From: Nipponacmea schrenckii
Taxonomy: Eukaryota; Mollusca; Gastropoda; Lottiidae
Assembly: GCA_030562195.1 (NCBI GenBank)
Contig: JAUJPP010000007.1
Location: 15,497,769 to 15,561,768, forward strand
DNA: 64,000 bases
Direction: 5' to 3'
Below the pieces are notes generated by a model. That model made no database searches and was not told the origin of the DNA. It saw only the letters and a program-made list of their open reading frames with translations. This document shows, in pieces, positions 11,763 through 24,700 of this stretch. Each line of letters starts with the position of its first letter. The stretch's first letter is position 1. The translations under genes and the position numbers were made by a program.

Positions 11763-14700
11763 CTAATATAGAATCATACCGTTATCAATTTCTTTTTCTC
11801 CAGCTCTAGAATAACTACACCAGCATTTCTGACCTGACATACAAAGTAATATAATATTGATTAAAAATGCTCCTACGGCCCCCACTAAAAAATAAAAAGA
11901 TTCATCAAAATATGTGTTGTCTTTGTTCGTCCAGCCTGCTTCTATATCAATTTCTGTAAACAGGTTGACTGATAAATTATTGATGTATAATCCAACGTAG
12001 ATTAGAACAGCCAGCAGTGAGAAAGTACCTTAAATGAGAAAAATTATACAATATATAATTTGTTACATGGACTGTTGAATTTCCTTTGACGTCATGACGT
12101 CATTTGCTTGGATACAATGAAAATGTCGGACGTGAGTTCTAATCTTGATCGGTGTGTGAAAGTTCGATAACCTTGAATAAGTCATCTTCACTCATAATTC
12201 CAGTCCACCCAGCTGTAAATGGGTATGGATAATCCGGGGAAAGATCAATGCCAAGAGGTTTGGGCAAGCTGGTAGAAAGGATCCCTGGCACGGCGGACTT
12301 GTGAACCTAAGTTGTTAAAAATATAGTTGTTTCTTTCTTTCTTTTCACACGTGCAATAAAAAGGTATAATCTCAGTTACAGCATGCTTTACTATACAATA
12401 CTACAGACTATGGGAGTTGCAGTTTCGCCAGAGGTAATCAAAATTCATGTGAGTTTACCAATAACTGAATATAGCAAATTATTTTAACTAGTCAATTGCA
12501 TGAATGGGACCTTTCACCTTAATTTAGAATTATTTGACAGGCGTCAATGTTCCAAGTAACATATAGCACGTTTTGATTTGTTAACCTTTTGGGTGATCGA
12601 TGATCAGTTAATTTGTAACCTGTCCTCACACTTTTGTCGGCAAAGTAAAGTGGTTTTCTAAGTGCAAACTAAGCGTTTTACATCCTGTATTATATCAGAT
12701 GCAAACAGAATTTAATCTTTATAAAATCTACTCTTATATCCAATATTTACAATGTGAAACCCAGCACTCAAATAGGTTTAGACTTTGACTTGACAACATT
12801 ATAACATAAGTCAAACGTGACAATCGAAAATAAATAATTGATACAAATATTGACATATTCTATGTTATTACTGTCATTTTATAAATAATTAAATACGATT
12901 ACTGGATAACTGGATAAGTAAACCTTTCCACCTATTAACACAACAGATTTACATCGCTATCTTTTTTCTTTCAATGTGTCAGTACAGAAACTAATTTCTA
13001 CAGGTAATAATTTAGGTTCACAATGATCCTGTCTACCAACCTATAAGCATTGATTTTTCCCAGACTGTCTATACCCATTTACAGTATGGTTGACATGAAA
13101 ACCTAAGGACATATGACATATTCAATGTAACCTAACAGACTCGCAACATGGACTGTAATTAGAACCCCTAACCACCATTTGTTCAACCTAACTAAGCAAA
13201 TGTCATGTACATTTCCCAATGCTCTTACTGAATGTGCTACAGTTCACAGACAGATCACATGATGATACATCCATCATGGCAGATCATGGCAGCATTTTCA
13301 ATTTCAGTGATTTTCATGTTGATGAATGATTTTATCTGGAACTTGTCTCTGATTACCATTAATTAGCTTAGCCAAGGGCAATTAATCGTTTCCAAAATAT
13401 TATCAACTTTTAATAGTCAATTTAAAAAGTTTCATTAAAATTATACAATATCATAAAATATTGACATAAAATTGGGAGTAATTTTGACTTCACTACAACA
13501 AGAGCATTATGTATTATATTCCTTGCCAAATGGCCACGAAAATTGTTGGATAAATATTGTTAGATAAATATAAAAAGCGTAAAAGAAATTTAAAACACGG
13601 ATTAATGGATTTAACATTGGCATCTGCTGAAGTTTTATCATAGTTTTTGGCTCATTTGATTAATGTTTTGTTAATACCAGCATAAAATGATTTGTATACC
13701 ACACTGACTGTGAGGATAATTTTTCCCTAATTTCAAAGAAACTTGTCAAACTTTGAGCTCCAATTTTGAATTTGTATCTGTATATTCTCAAGAACTATAA
13801 TAGAAATATACTTACATGCTAATCCATTCCATAGATATAATCCCATTTCACCAGTGACAGTTTCAATTGGTTTACCAAATATATTATATACTGTAAATCC
13901 AATAGCTATCAGACCCCATACAATACCTAATGATAGCATCACTATAGTACTGACCCATAGTCCGAAATGTGACAGGCCCTGGTCATTTAAGTCTTGAACT
14001 GAAAGAGACAAAGACATAAATGGATTTATTTAAATGCTTGCATTGTTGAGCATATTTTATCTTTACGGGTACAAACAGGTCTTGACTGCCCAACTGTGCT
14101 TTGTGGGCGTGTAAATGATATTGGTGCAATTCATATCTGACCAATGAGATTGGAGTTAAGGTTGAACAGAAATGCAGAAAGGGTCAAGGTCATGAAAACA
14201 AAATTACATTGCCATTCCTCTTGACGAAAAATCGTTCATATTATTCAAAAGTCAAAAGATAGCTTGCCAGGCAAGGTAACATACGCCCACTGGCAGCATT
14301 GAATTTGAAAAATAAATAGAGCAATAACTCAAAAACATTCACTGAATTAATATTGAAGTTAAAGGCAAAAACTAAAAAACTGTTCATGGAAAATTGTAAA
14401 ATTAGAACTTGACCACCATCTTATCTATTTCAATACTCATACCAAGTTTCATCAAATCTATTAAAAAATTGTAGCTTATTTTGCAAGCACAAATATTTTC
14501 TGACGCAATTTTACTAAGGGCAATAACCCAAAAACCATTTGTTAAAAAAAGTCAGAAATTCAATCTTGACTAATGTCTTATCAATTCTGATGCTTACACC
14601 AAGTTCCATCGAAATCCTTTGAAAATCACAACCACAATAGAATTTTGACGCAATTTTACTAAGTCAAGGGCAATAACTTAAAACAATTCATTTCAAACTT

Positions 14701-17700
14701 GACTGAGGCCTAATCAATTCCAATGCTCACACCAAGTTTCATCAACATCCTCTGAAAATTGGAGGATTTATTTTATCGAAACTAAAATTTTGACAAGATT
14801 TTTCTAAGTCAAGGGCAATAACTCAAAAACCTTTCATGCGATAATTTCCATTTTCGAACTTGACCGAGATATCATCAATATATACATCTATACCAGGTTT
14901 CATCAAGATCAGACAAAAACTGTAGCTTCCATTGTGAATACAACCCGAATTTGACGCGTTTTTACTAAGTCAAGGGCAATAACTCAAAAACCGTTCATGC
15001 GATAATTTCCATTTTCGAACTTGATCGAGATATCCTTAATATATACATGTATACCAAGTCTCTTTAAGATCGGATAAAAACTGTAGCCTCTATTGTGGAT
15101 AGAACCCAATTTGACATGTTTTTACTAAGTCAAGGGCAATAACTCAAAAACTGCTCATGCGATTATTTCTATTTTCGAACTTGACCGAGATATCATCAAT
15201 ATATACATGTATACCAAGTTTCATTAAGATCGGATAAAAACTGTAGCCTCTATTGTGGATACAACCCAAATTTGACACGTTTTTACTAAGTCAAGGGCAA
15301 TAACTCAAAAAAACACTCATGCGATTATTTCTATTTTCGAACTTGACAGAGATATCATCAATATATACATGTATACCCAGTTTCATTAAGATCGAATAAA
15401 AACTGTAGCCTCTATTGTGGATACAACCCAAATTTGACGTGTTTTTACTAAGTCAAGGGCAATAACTCAAAAACCGCTCATGCGATTATTTCTATTTTCG
15501 AACTTGACCGAGATATCATCAATATATACATGTATACCAAGTTTCATTAAGATCGGATAAAAACTGTAGCCTCTATTGTGGATACAACCAAAATTAGACG
15601 CGTTTTTACTAAGTCAAGGGCAATAACTCAAAAACCGCTCATGCGACTATTTCTATTTTCGAACTTGACCGAGATATCATCAATATATACATGTATACCA
15701 AGTTTCAATAAGATCGGATAAAAACTGTAGCCTCTATTGTGGATACAAACCAAATTTGACGCGTTTTTACTAAGTCAAGTGCAATAACTCAAAAACCGTT
15801 CATGCGATAATTTCCATTTTCGAACTTGACCGAGATATTATCAATATATACATGTATACCAAGTTTCATTAAGATCGGATAAAAACTGTAGCCTCTATCG
15901 TGGATACAACAAATGTGGACGGACGGAGAGACGGACGGAGGGACGGACGGACGGACGGACGGCAATATACGTCCACATTTCCATGTGGGCGTATAAAAAG
16001 TAAATGTTTAATTCAGGACTCTTCATCCAGGTGGAAAGTCTTAAAATTAAATGTTTACTACTGGACTTTTCACACAGGTGGAAAGTGTTTTCACCCCGGT
16101 ACAAAGTCAATTTTAAAATATAACTGTTAAAATCAAATTTTTTTGCTGACAATTATTTTCATTTGCTATACCTTCAGAATAAGGCATAGGAGAACAAACA
16201 GTTGTCTAGCTAGCTAGCACTTTAAAATATATTTCTGTTTAAACACCGGTTGAAACTCAACCAAAACTCATACTAAATTTCATTCAAATCAGACGAAAAC
16301 TGTAATCTCTATCTCATTCACATGCGTTTTAACTAAGTCAAGTCTCTATAGCATTCACAAGCCAGTTTTGACTAAGTTAATAGCAATAACTCAAAAACCG
16401 TTCAGCGAAATATCATATAAAACCAAATGAATATTTATATATGAAGATTTTTACAATTTTTTTGGACAAGAAAAAAAGCCTGTATGCGGTGGAAATAACA
16501 CATAAACTGAGGATTTCTGTATTTTTACTGTGTGGAAAAGGGGGGGGGGGAGTAGAAGAGGTAATATTTGTTTTATATCCATTTATGGTTTTGTGTATAT
16601 ATTATTCGAATCATGTAAATATTTTTGTGGTCATAGTATGTCTATGTACTTGTGTATTTTTAAACAAATTCTGTACATTAGAATATTGACATTGTATATG
16701 TATATTGGACCTAATTCTAACACAAGTAAAATAATAGTTTATTGTTACATTGTTACATTTTGTTTGGACAAATTCTTAAAACATTATATTATTGATTATT
16801 TTTCTCCTACATTTCAATTTTTGACCCACGTTAAAGGGATAATAGGCGTTAGAACGAACATAAAATTTTAAGTTCACTCAAATTTGGACAATAACAGTAT
16901 ATATCCATCTAAAAAAATAAATCCCACTAAAATCCGATAAATCCCCAAAATAAAGTAGTTAATCATAAAACGCTTGAGCCATCCATCAAGCGATTTTCAA
17001 ATCGTGTAAATATAAAGGGAAGTAACTCTAACATGTGAGTTTTCACGCGCCCTTGACCCCTACTGTTGAATTCCACAATGATGTTTTAGCGTTGATTTAC
17101 CAGACGCTTTTATTCTCAAACTGAATGGAATCGTCGCTGGCTCACTTTTTTTTAAAATTCCGAATATATTTTTATTGTGGCTTTTTAAAATTCGGTAAAG
17201 TGTGGGATGCATACTTATTTAACCAATAGTCAATATTAAACACAAATATAAGCCAGAGGACGAGTGTATTCTAACGCCTATTATCCCTTTAAGATAAAGG
17301 TAATAATCACAGATATAAAAGTTAAGAAGAGAAGTAAAAACAATTGTGCTTTTTTTTAGAGAAGGTCTGGGGATTCATTTCCATTAAAAATTGATTCTTT
17401 GGTTGGTTATTTGTGTCAAGTCAACTGGCTATTGAACTTTGAACTCAGGGGATCAGTATAATCTTCTATGATAAAAATATGAAATTCAAAACTAATATCC
17501 AATATCCTACTATTAATAAAAAACACTTTAATGTTCAAAATTTGTAAATTTATTTCATTCTTGTAAGAAATTAGATTTCTTTATTACCCTTCCAGCGTCC
17601 TTACTTGATTGCAATACCCCTCTACGACTGTAATTCCTATTAACCCCCTTTCCCCTCTTCCCCCCTTAAATCCTTACTATTATCCCCAATAAGTCTGTAC

Positions 17701-20700
17701 TATTAACCCCCTTTCCCCTATAAATCCTTACTATTACTCCCCTTTCCCCTATAAATCCTTACTATTACTCCCCTTTCCCCTATAAATCCTTACTATTATC
17801 CCCTATAAATCCTTACTATTACTCCCCTTTCCCCTATAAATCCTTACTATTACTCCCCTGTCACCTATAATTCCTTACTATTACTCCCCTTTCCCCTATA
17901 AATCCTTACTATTACTCCTCTTTCCCCTATAAATCCTTACTATTACTACACTTTACACTTTCCCCTATAAATCCTTACTATTACCCCCCTTTCCCCTATA
18001 AATCCTTACTATTACTCCCCTTTCCCCTGTTAATCCTTACTATTACTCCCCTCTTTTCCCTATACCCTATAACCCCTGTTAGACGAGGATGACAAAAATT
18101 AGTAACTAATCAAACAAACTGTGAATTGATTTACAAGCTGAAACATGCCAGTATAAAGAATTTCGTATTGTTGTTAGCACATCAACTCAAATAGAAAGTC
18201 AATGACTTGCTATGTGACAAACAAAATATTGTGATCACTATCACTATCACTTCCTTCTGAGAAACTAATCTAAAATCTTAGCAATATCAACTGATAAGAT
18301 AGCTATTTAAACGTGTAGTATAATATGAAGTTTACGGTCACACCCTAATCAAATCAATAAATAACTGCTTATATTTATCAATATCTTAAAAAATGATGGT
18401 GTAAATATTTGTTTTGATCTGCTGATAAAGCTCAAATTCAGCTATATGCATCAATTTACATAATCAACATTCTACGTCCTGTGTTTATGAATCAGTCTGA
18501 ACCATTAATGAGTCGAGCAAGATATTGCTGGATATTCTACTAGTCCACTTTGTACAATTCTGCATGTTAAGCATATTCCTTGACTACATTTTGTTACTGT
18601 CTTTGTGGCACAAGGATATGAAGAATATCCAGCAAGGTCAAATACTTAAAATTTGTATTGATATTAAATGTTTGCCCAATATAGCTTTTGTTGTCATGGT
18701 GAAAAAACTCAAAGTCTAGCGGGTCAGAGCAACTCTCATGAAAATGGATAGTGTATGCCATATGAAAGTCCGTTTGTAGGAACTGGTTAATGTCAGTTTT
18801 CTTGGGTTACATAATTTCAAGAAGTAAGAGATGAACTGGGTTTTACAATGAATGGGTTATACAATGAATGAGTTTTACAATGACTGAGTTTAAAATGAAC
18901 TGAGTTTTACAATGAACTGGGTTTTACAATGAACTGGGTTTCACAATGAACTGGGTTTTACAATGAACTGGGTTTCACAATGAACTGGGTTTTACAATGA
19001 ACTGAGGTTCACAACGAACTGAGGTTCACAACGGACTGAGTTTTACAATGAACTGAGTTTTACAATGACTGAGTTTCACAATGAACTGAGTTTTACAATG
19101 ACTGAGTTTTACAATGAACTGAGTTTTACAATGACTGAGTTTCACAACGAACTGGGTTTTACAATGAACTGAGTTTACAATGATTGAGTTTCACTATGAA
19201 CTGGGTTTTACAATGAACTGGGTTTTACAATGAACTGGGTTTTACAATGAACTGGGTTTCACAACGAACTGAGTTTTACAACGAACAGAGTTTTACAATG
19301 ACTGAGTTTTACAATGACTGAGTTTTACAATGACCTGAGTTTCACAATGAACTGGGTTTTACAATGACTGAGTTTCACAACGAACTGAGTTTTACAATGA
19401 ACTGGGTTTTACAATTACTGAGTTTCACAACGAACTGGGTTTTACAATGAATGAGTTTTACAATGACTGAGTTTCACAACGAACTGGGTTTTACAATGAC
19501 TGAGTTTTACAATGAACTGAGTTTTACAATGAACTGGGTTTCATTATGAACTGAGTTTCACAATGAACTTAGTTTTACAATGACTGAGTTTCACAACGAA
19601 CTGAGTTTTACAATGAACTGGGTTTTACAATGAACTGAGTTTTACAATGAACTGAGTTTACAATGGACTGGGTTTTACAATGACTGAGTTCTACAATGAA
19701 CTGAGTTCTACAAGAAACTGGGTATGCCAGAAAAAAGCTTTAAATTTTAAATGGAAAAAAACAAAAACTTCAAGAATAAATCTGGTGAAATTTTCATTGA
19801 CTACACTAGTATTTTACTGAGTTTTTATGACAGAATATCTCTATTGCAATGCATAGTGGGTTATTTAATATCTAAAAATCATGAATATTCAATTCAAACA
19901 GTAGTTAATTCTAACAAGTTACAATAGATACAGTATAAACATGATAACAATACTGGGGACAAGTAGAAAGTAAACATTATATAAATAACGAGAAATGATA
20001 GCAAAACCAATATTTAACCTGAATATTTTATAGCCTTGTATAAGATTTAAACTAAATAAATTTTCTTGTACCTATATTATCTATCTGGCACACAAATCAA
20101 GAAATATCTGCTCCAATGCAAATATACTGCGAATATTGTTTCACTGCTTCCAGTTTGAAAAGGGATCAATAGATGATAATCTATGTATATCAATATACGG
20201 TACTAGTAATAAACGCTTTGAAATTGCAATATTGCATTTCATTCAATGAGACAATTATCATTAAAAATAAAGAAATATTGAAATAATTACAGAAAAGGCA
20301 CGGAAAAATTGTGACCAAAACGATCCTTAACCTTACTAAACTTATGTTAAAACCAGACAAAACTATCGTGTTTTTTTGTTATCTTTAACTCAGCCTCTTT
20401 AGTTCTTTTGCCGAACCTCTTAACATTTGTCAGTTTGATGATAACAAAAGATATTCAAGCTTGCTTTTGTTACAAGAATTAAAGATACATTCTGTGTCTA
20501 TTTCTCAGAAGACACTGTTTGTTCAAGTCTCAAAGTCTCTAAATTAGTTTGACAATTAGATAATTGAATTTTTTTAGGTTATTTAACCGATTTAACTTAA
20601 ACAATCTGCGGGTCCTATTTGGATTTGCTCAAGTGTTTCTGGGTGAAACAACCACGGTTGAACTTGTAAACAGGTGAAACCACCGTCTCCTGTTTCTAAA

Positions 20701-21334
20701 GTAGGCCTACCTGGTAATGTTTAAATCAATGATGGGTACTGCCAAACATGCAACGATGTACGATCGTGATACAAGGTTCATGATACAATATATGTTGCAA
20801 TATGATGTAATGGTAATCTTCAACATTTCAAATATCAATAAATTATAATATTTATAACTATGATATTTGGTAATGTAATATGGTGAACATCCACTGTCTT
20901 ATTCGTCAAGTACTGGTATCGAAATACATCCTTGATATGCACTATTCAAAGAATAATATGTTGTAGCGTGATACATCTATATGTCACTGATATATTGTGC
21001 TAGCATTAGAAAAGTTATACAATGATCCATTACTAACACCAAGCGCACTGAATACAGACTTTGACTTACCAGAAATATCTTTTGGCCTATCACCAAATCC
21101 ATAATTAAGAGTTCTGTGACCTTTGAATAAACCAAGAGTTATTTTTCCAGTATATTTGGCAAATTCAGCACTAGTATCTTCAGTGTTGTTGTTAATGTTT
21201 TCAGACATTGTATGATTTTTAACTGGGTGTGAAACAATCCAATGTTCAGTTGCAAATGCCACTACCATCAAAATCACACCAGCTAATCCTAAGAAAAAGG
21301 TTAGGATCAAAAATCCTTTTTTGTTGTCATTCAT
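11763..21334 (-). CDS. CLRN: Clarin (four-transmembrane, tetraspan-like protein)
   Basis: Three minus-strand exons join in phase: 21334-21070 (ATG; donor GTAAGT), 13998-13816 (acceptor TTTCAG, donor GTAAGT) and 12028-11763 (acceptor TTTAAG, stop TAG). The product is 237 residues, close to the ~230 of vertebrate clarins. Four hydrophobic segments lie at about 8-30, 103-125, 140-164 and 194-215. The first ends in ATEHWI. The first extracellular loop carries NHT and NNT sequons and NYGFGDRP. The second segment leads into GFTVYNIF, then GEMGLYLWNGLAC, a signature I recognise from clarins. Clarins are plasma-membrane and ciliary-region proteins needed in hair cells and photoreceptors in vertebrates; the role here is inferred. 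Intron 1 (~7.1 kb) is filled with repeats: a pearl-like element, a MITE and two minisatellites. The start lies about 400 bp from the BRD8 start on the opposite strand. Confidence 0.92.
12165..12310 (+). repeat. Dispersed SINE-like repeat, family B
   Basis: Sequence with TCATAATTCCAGTCCACCCA, CTGTAAATGGGTATGGATAA and GATCAATGCCAAGAGG is closely matched at 58150-58235 and partly at 49345-49400. It lies in clarin intron 2. Confidence 0.7.
14258..16000 (+). mobile_element. Pearl-like (Helitron-related, non-autonomous) element with 160-bp core repeats
   Basis: The 5' end is GATAGCTTGCCAGGCAAGGT followed by AACATACGCCCACTGGCAGC. The core is a tandem array: the anchor 'ATTTTCGAACTTGA' falls at about 14851, 15010, 15170, 15331, 15491, 15651 and 15811, a very regular 160-bp period. 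More degenerate units precede it from about 14330. The core is followed by an ACGG-type microsatellite (about 15915-15960) and a terminal hairpin ATATACGTCCACAT/ATGTGGGCGTATA. This order (conserved end, ~160-bp core repeats, ACGG microsatellite) is the known plan of mollusc pearl elements. Two more copies of the ends lie at 41889-42465 and 46589-46770. No transposase or Rep/helicase frame is present. The element sits in clarin intron 1. Confidence 0.85.
15900..15963 (+). repeat. ACGG-type microsatellite
   Basis: Repeated GGACGGAC/GAGACGGACGG units follow the last 160-bp core copy. This is the 3' microsatellite expected in pearl-type elements. Confidence 0.9.
16240..16410 (+). repeat. Decayed pearl-core fragment
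   Basis: Motifs TTTCATTCAAATCAGACGAA, AAACTGTAATCTCTA, TTTTAACTAAGTCAAG and AATAACTCAAAAACCGTTCA match the 160-bp core but are strongly diverged. This looks like an older insertion next to the well-preserved element. Confidence 0.65.
16831..17292. mobile_element. TTAA-flanked MITE, copy 1
   Basis: The element is bounded by TTAA on both sides (16831-16834 and 17289-17292). Its terminal inverted repeats are an identical 20-mer, AGGGATAATAGGCGTTAGAA. It is about 454 bp long and has an internal hairpin CGCTTGA...TCAAGCG near 16970-16992. No transposase is present. TTAA target duplications are typical of piggyBac-type elements; assignment to that superfamily is inference. It lies in clarin intron 1. 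Confidence 0.8.
17640..18075. repeat. 31-bp pyrimidine-rich minisatellite
   Basis: The unit TATAAATCCTTACTATTACT followed by CCCCTTTCCCC repeats with a 31-bp period at about 17719, 17750 and onwards, roughly a dozen times with some truncated units. The plus strand is strongly pyrimidine-biased. It lies in clarin intron 1. Confidence 0.9.
18833..19725. repeat. 17-bp minisatellite, about 50 copies
   Basis: The unit ACAATGAACTGGGTTTT, with variants (ACTGAG for AACTGGG; CACAACGAACTGAG), fills almost 900 bp. Unit lengths alternate between about 14 and 18 bp. It lies in clarin intron 1, about 760 bp beyond the 31-bp array. Confidence 0.92.
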
Positions 21335-21733
21335 GATAATGTTTTAAAGATTTAACACGGTCTGTACTCGTCAATTTTAAAGTAATATTACATTATTTTA
21401 CAGAACATGAGGTGAATCTCATTTTGTGTTATTATTCATCCGACATCATAGAAGAGCACCTGTCAATCAGATACATAATTGTCGTCCAGGCGTTATTTAC
21501 CTTTTGCTCTTTCTAGATAGGAATTTCGTCTGGATAAACAGGACATAAAACTGATATCATTAAAACATTTTAGTTTCGAAAATCATTTTTTTATTATTAT
21601 TATTCACAATGTATCGATTTATGATTTCACATTCCCAAATTACAGTTTTTTCATTTATATCTTGACCTTAAAAATAATAAAGATAATATTGTCGATCATA
21701 AGATGTATACGAAAACACAAAAAATCAATTAAG
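21335..21733. promoter_or_regulatory. Divergent promoter region, clarin / BRD8
   Basis: The start codons of clarin (minus, 21334) and BRD8 (plus, 21734) are only 399 bp apart, so both promoters and both 5' UTRs must fit here unless upstream non-coding exons exist. No TATA box position can be assigned with confidence in this AT-rich sequence. Confidence 0.6.
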
Positions 21734-24700
21734 ATGGCCGCTCTAGCAAGTATGATAATTTATTAAATAATTTGTTGGTTTTTTTCTATATTTAAATGAG
21801 GAGCTATTAATTATGCGTGACACAACCCAAGCATCCGTGAATAATTTGAATGCTTTGATTACAATTTCCTCTCAAATTTTCAATTGTATTTATTTGAAAT
21901 GTATGCCCGTCGAATTTTCGGCTTCTTTGTTTACTATTTTTGGAATAAACATTAAAGGGCAATAACTCACTGAGAATTTCATCATAGTCACTGTCTCTCA
22001 TGGACTTAGTCCGCTAATTCATTTGCCATCTATTTCCATGTTAAATCACAAAATTCAACCTTCTAGAACTTTTTCCAGAAATCTCGTTGAAAACTTTCTT
22101 ATATGCCACATGAAAGCCAGGCCAATACTTGGTTTCTGTACAAAAATCCAATATAGCATGACCATGAAAATTTTGAACTAAACAAAATGAAAGTAAACCA
22201 CTACATTATATAAACATCCGCTTGACTGTCACTGCACACAAAACCACTATTTTTAGAAATAACCTTCCGCCAATTAAATTTCTCATTATCTCAGAAATTC
22301 TGAAAGAAAATGCAATTTCAGACATCAAATTTCAAATCTAGACCAAACATTAGTCCAAAATGGGCATGCAAACACCCCCAAAGGAAGGGAGAAAGAGGAT
22401 TTCTAAAAATAGAACGGACTCAATTAGCATAAAATGTTTTAGTGGTCCGAGTCCTCATTATAGATTCTGTTAAAAAAAAAAAACACTTGTGCCTAGATCT
22501 TTGATAGTAAAACTGTTAGCCTAGATGGTTGTACTTTAGTAAACCCGCAGTCTACTTCCATGAATCCATGGCTATCCCAATAATGTTAATAAACAAATCC
22601 TGAGTTTTTGCTGCTATGTTTTGTTGGTAACAAACTCAACCTTAACCCTAGTCAAACGCCATTGTAATGTACGGTCATCCAGCCACACCTTCTTGGTTTC
22701 AACTGCTATTGTTCATTTGATAATGTATTTGAATTAAGTAGGCCTACTATCTAACTCACTTTATAGAAGATATATGATATCATAAATTAAAACCTTTGCG
22801 GCCCTTCTGGGTTCCTATAAATATAAAAAAATCATCTTGCGGGTTATTTCATGGATCACATGAATCAAAAAATCATGATATTTCATCAGAAAATGCCCTT
22901 TCTTAGATCTTTGAAAATTGCGTTCAGATGGCAGAGAAGTGCCTGAAGTAAACTATGAAACTGAAGTCAATTACTATGATTTTTTATATTTTTTGTAACC
23001 TTCAAGGGCTGCAAAGTTTTATAATTTATGCTAAAAATAATATCTTAAGTCTTATATACAGTGTGTTAGATCGTACTAAATTCTAACACATTATTAAATG
23101 AATTGATGAAATGAAAACGGGTGACGAAGACGGTCAAGGTCTAGTTTGCTACCCACAAAACATGGTGGTGAAAACCCGGGAATTGTTTTATGGTCCAATG
23201 GAACTAACTGTGCCTTGAATTTGAAATCTATTCCAATTTGAAATCCACACATAGAACAAAGGAAATATTCTCACTGTTAAAGTAGTGCTCAATACATCAG
23301 TTTATGAGCAATAGGAATATTAATGTAAAAATTATAAAAATAAAACCTAAGCCATGCGATCAATATTTTCATGCATTTACATTATCTTTAGTCACTTTTT
23401 TTTCTGTTTTTAGAATTAAAGCTGAAACATGGACCACTTGATCAGTGGTCTACCAAAGAACAGCTGGCTCTGGCCTGTTCTGTTATGAAAAGTGGAGATC
23501 AAAATTGGTAAAATAATTATTTTTGTTCATTTCTTGATCATGTTTAAGGGACAGGTTTGCCATTTGTGTGACCAAACATACTCTATTCTTAGAAACAGGA
23601 ATTTTTTAGTTCAGCTAATCGTCGTACCAGTAATGTTTTTGAAAAACAAAATTGACAGAAATTAGATTTAGAGGAGAACTGCAGCTCATTCTGTGAGAGT
23701 TTGTCAAATCTTGATGGCAAAATGGTATTTGTGAGCTCTGATGAAATTCATCATGCAGCTGTCAAAGTTTCCCACAATGTATAACGTAAGGTGTTGCTTG
23801 CTGTTGTTATTTATTTCTGGAGCTGAAAAGTAGAATCTAAATCTCTTTTTTATGTTGGTTTTTAATAACAGCTTGACATATTTTCAGGGTTTCTGTTAGC
23901 CGGACAGTTAAACCCCATGGAGAATCTGACAGACCACCTGAATGGTTCTCACAAAAGGTAATGATGTTTAATAATTTGAGCTTATTTCAAATATAGTTTT
24001 GAAATATTTTTCTGATTTCGCACCTTTTCATTAAGACATGTTGAACATAAGGAGTGGATTTTAATGGCTTTTGAGGAACCTGTTTCCTGTTGTCTTAATA
24101 TTTGCAATTCATGCACAAGAATGTTTTATTTTACTTTTTTAAAAAATTTTTAATATGATTTCCTTCTATTATAGAACTGCGCTCTTCAATATTCAGATTT
24201 ATTGGAAAAAGGGGACACGACAAAGTAAGTCATGAGTTTATTTTTTCTTATTTTACCGTAATTCATCTACAAAAGGCTTATAGAAAAATAATTCTTGTTT
24301 TTGAGCTCCCTGAATCATTTTTCATAATAAAAACTGCAAAGTGTGACAAGAGTTTCATTGCATAATTATCCAGACTTTTAATATTCATCTCTCTGATATT
24401 AAAGAAAGGTCTGGGTGACAGAAAAAAGTTTGATCCTTAAAGGGATACTGCATCTTAGAATGAACATAAAATTTAAGTTCTCAAGAATGGTCAATATGAG
24501 TGTATATTCATCAGTGAACTTACCTGGTGTCATAGAATAACAAAATCTATTAAAATCTGGAAAACTTACACAACTAAGTCATTTTTTGAAAAACGCTTAA
24601 TCAATCAATAAGCTTTTTTCAATAATGAAATGCATTTTTATAACTTTAGTTATTTGGATATTTATTTATTTTTTTTATGTTATTTATGGCAGCAGGTATA

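Noticed and set aside
15895..16152. Open frames on both strands across the ACGG microsatellite
   Set aside because: They arise from the stop-poor GGAC repeat of the pearl-like element (Arg/Asp-Gly or Arg-Pro-Ser repeats).
16441..16871. Two overlapping plus-strand frames of 82 and 113 codons
   Set aside because: Low-complexity, Tyr/Phe/Cys-rich, overlapping a G run and running into the MITE; no splice sites or motif.
17640..19725. CRISPR-like regular repeats
   Set aside because: The units are directly abutting minisatellites without unique spacers, in a eukaryotic intron.
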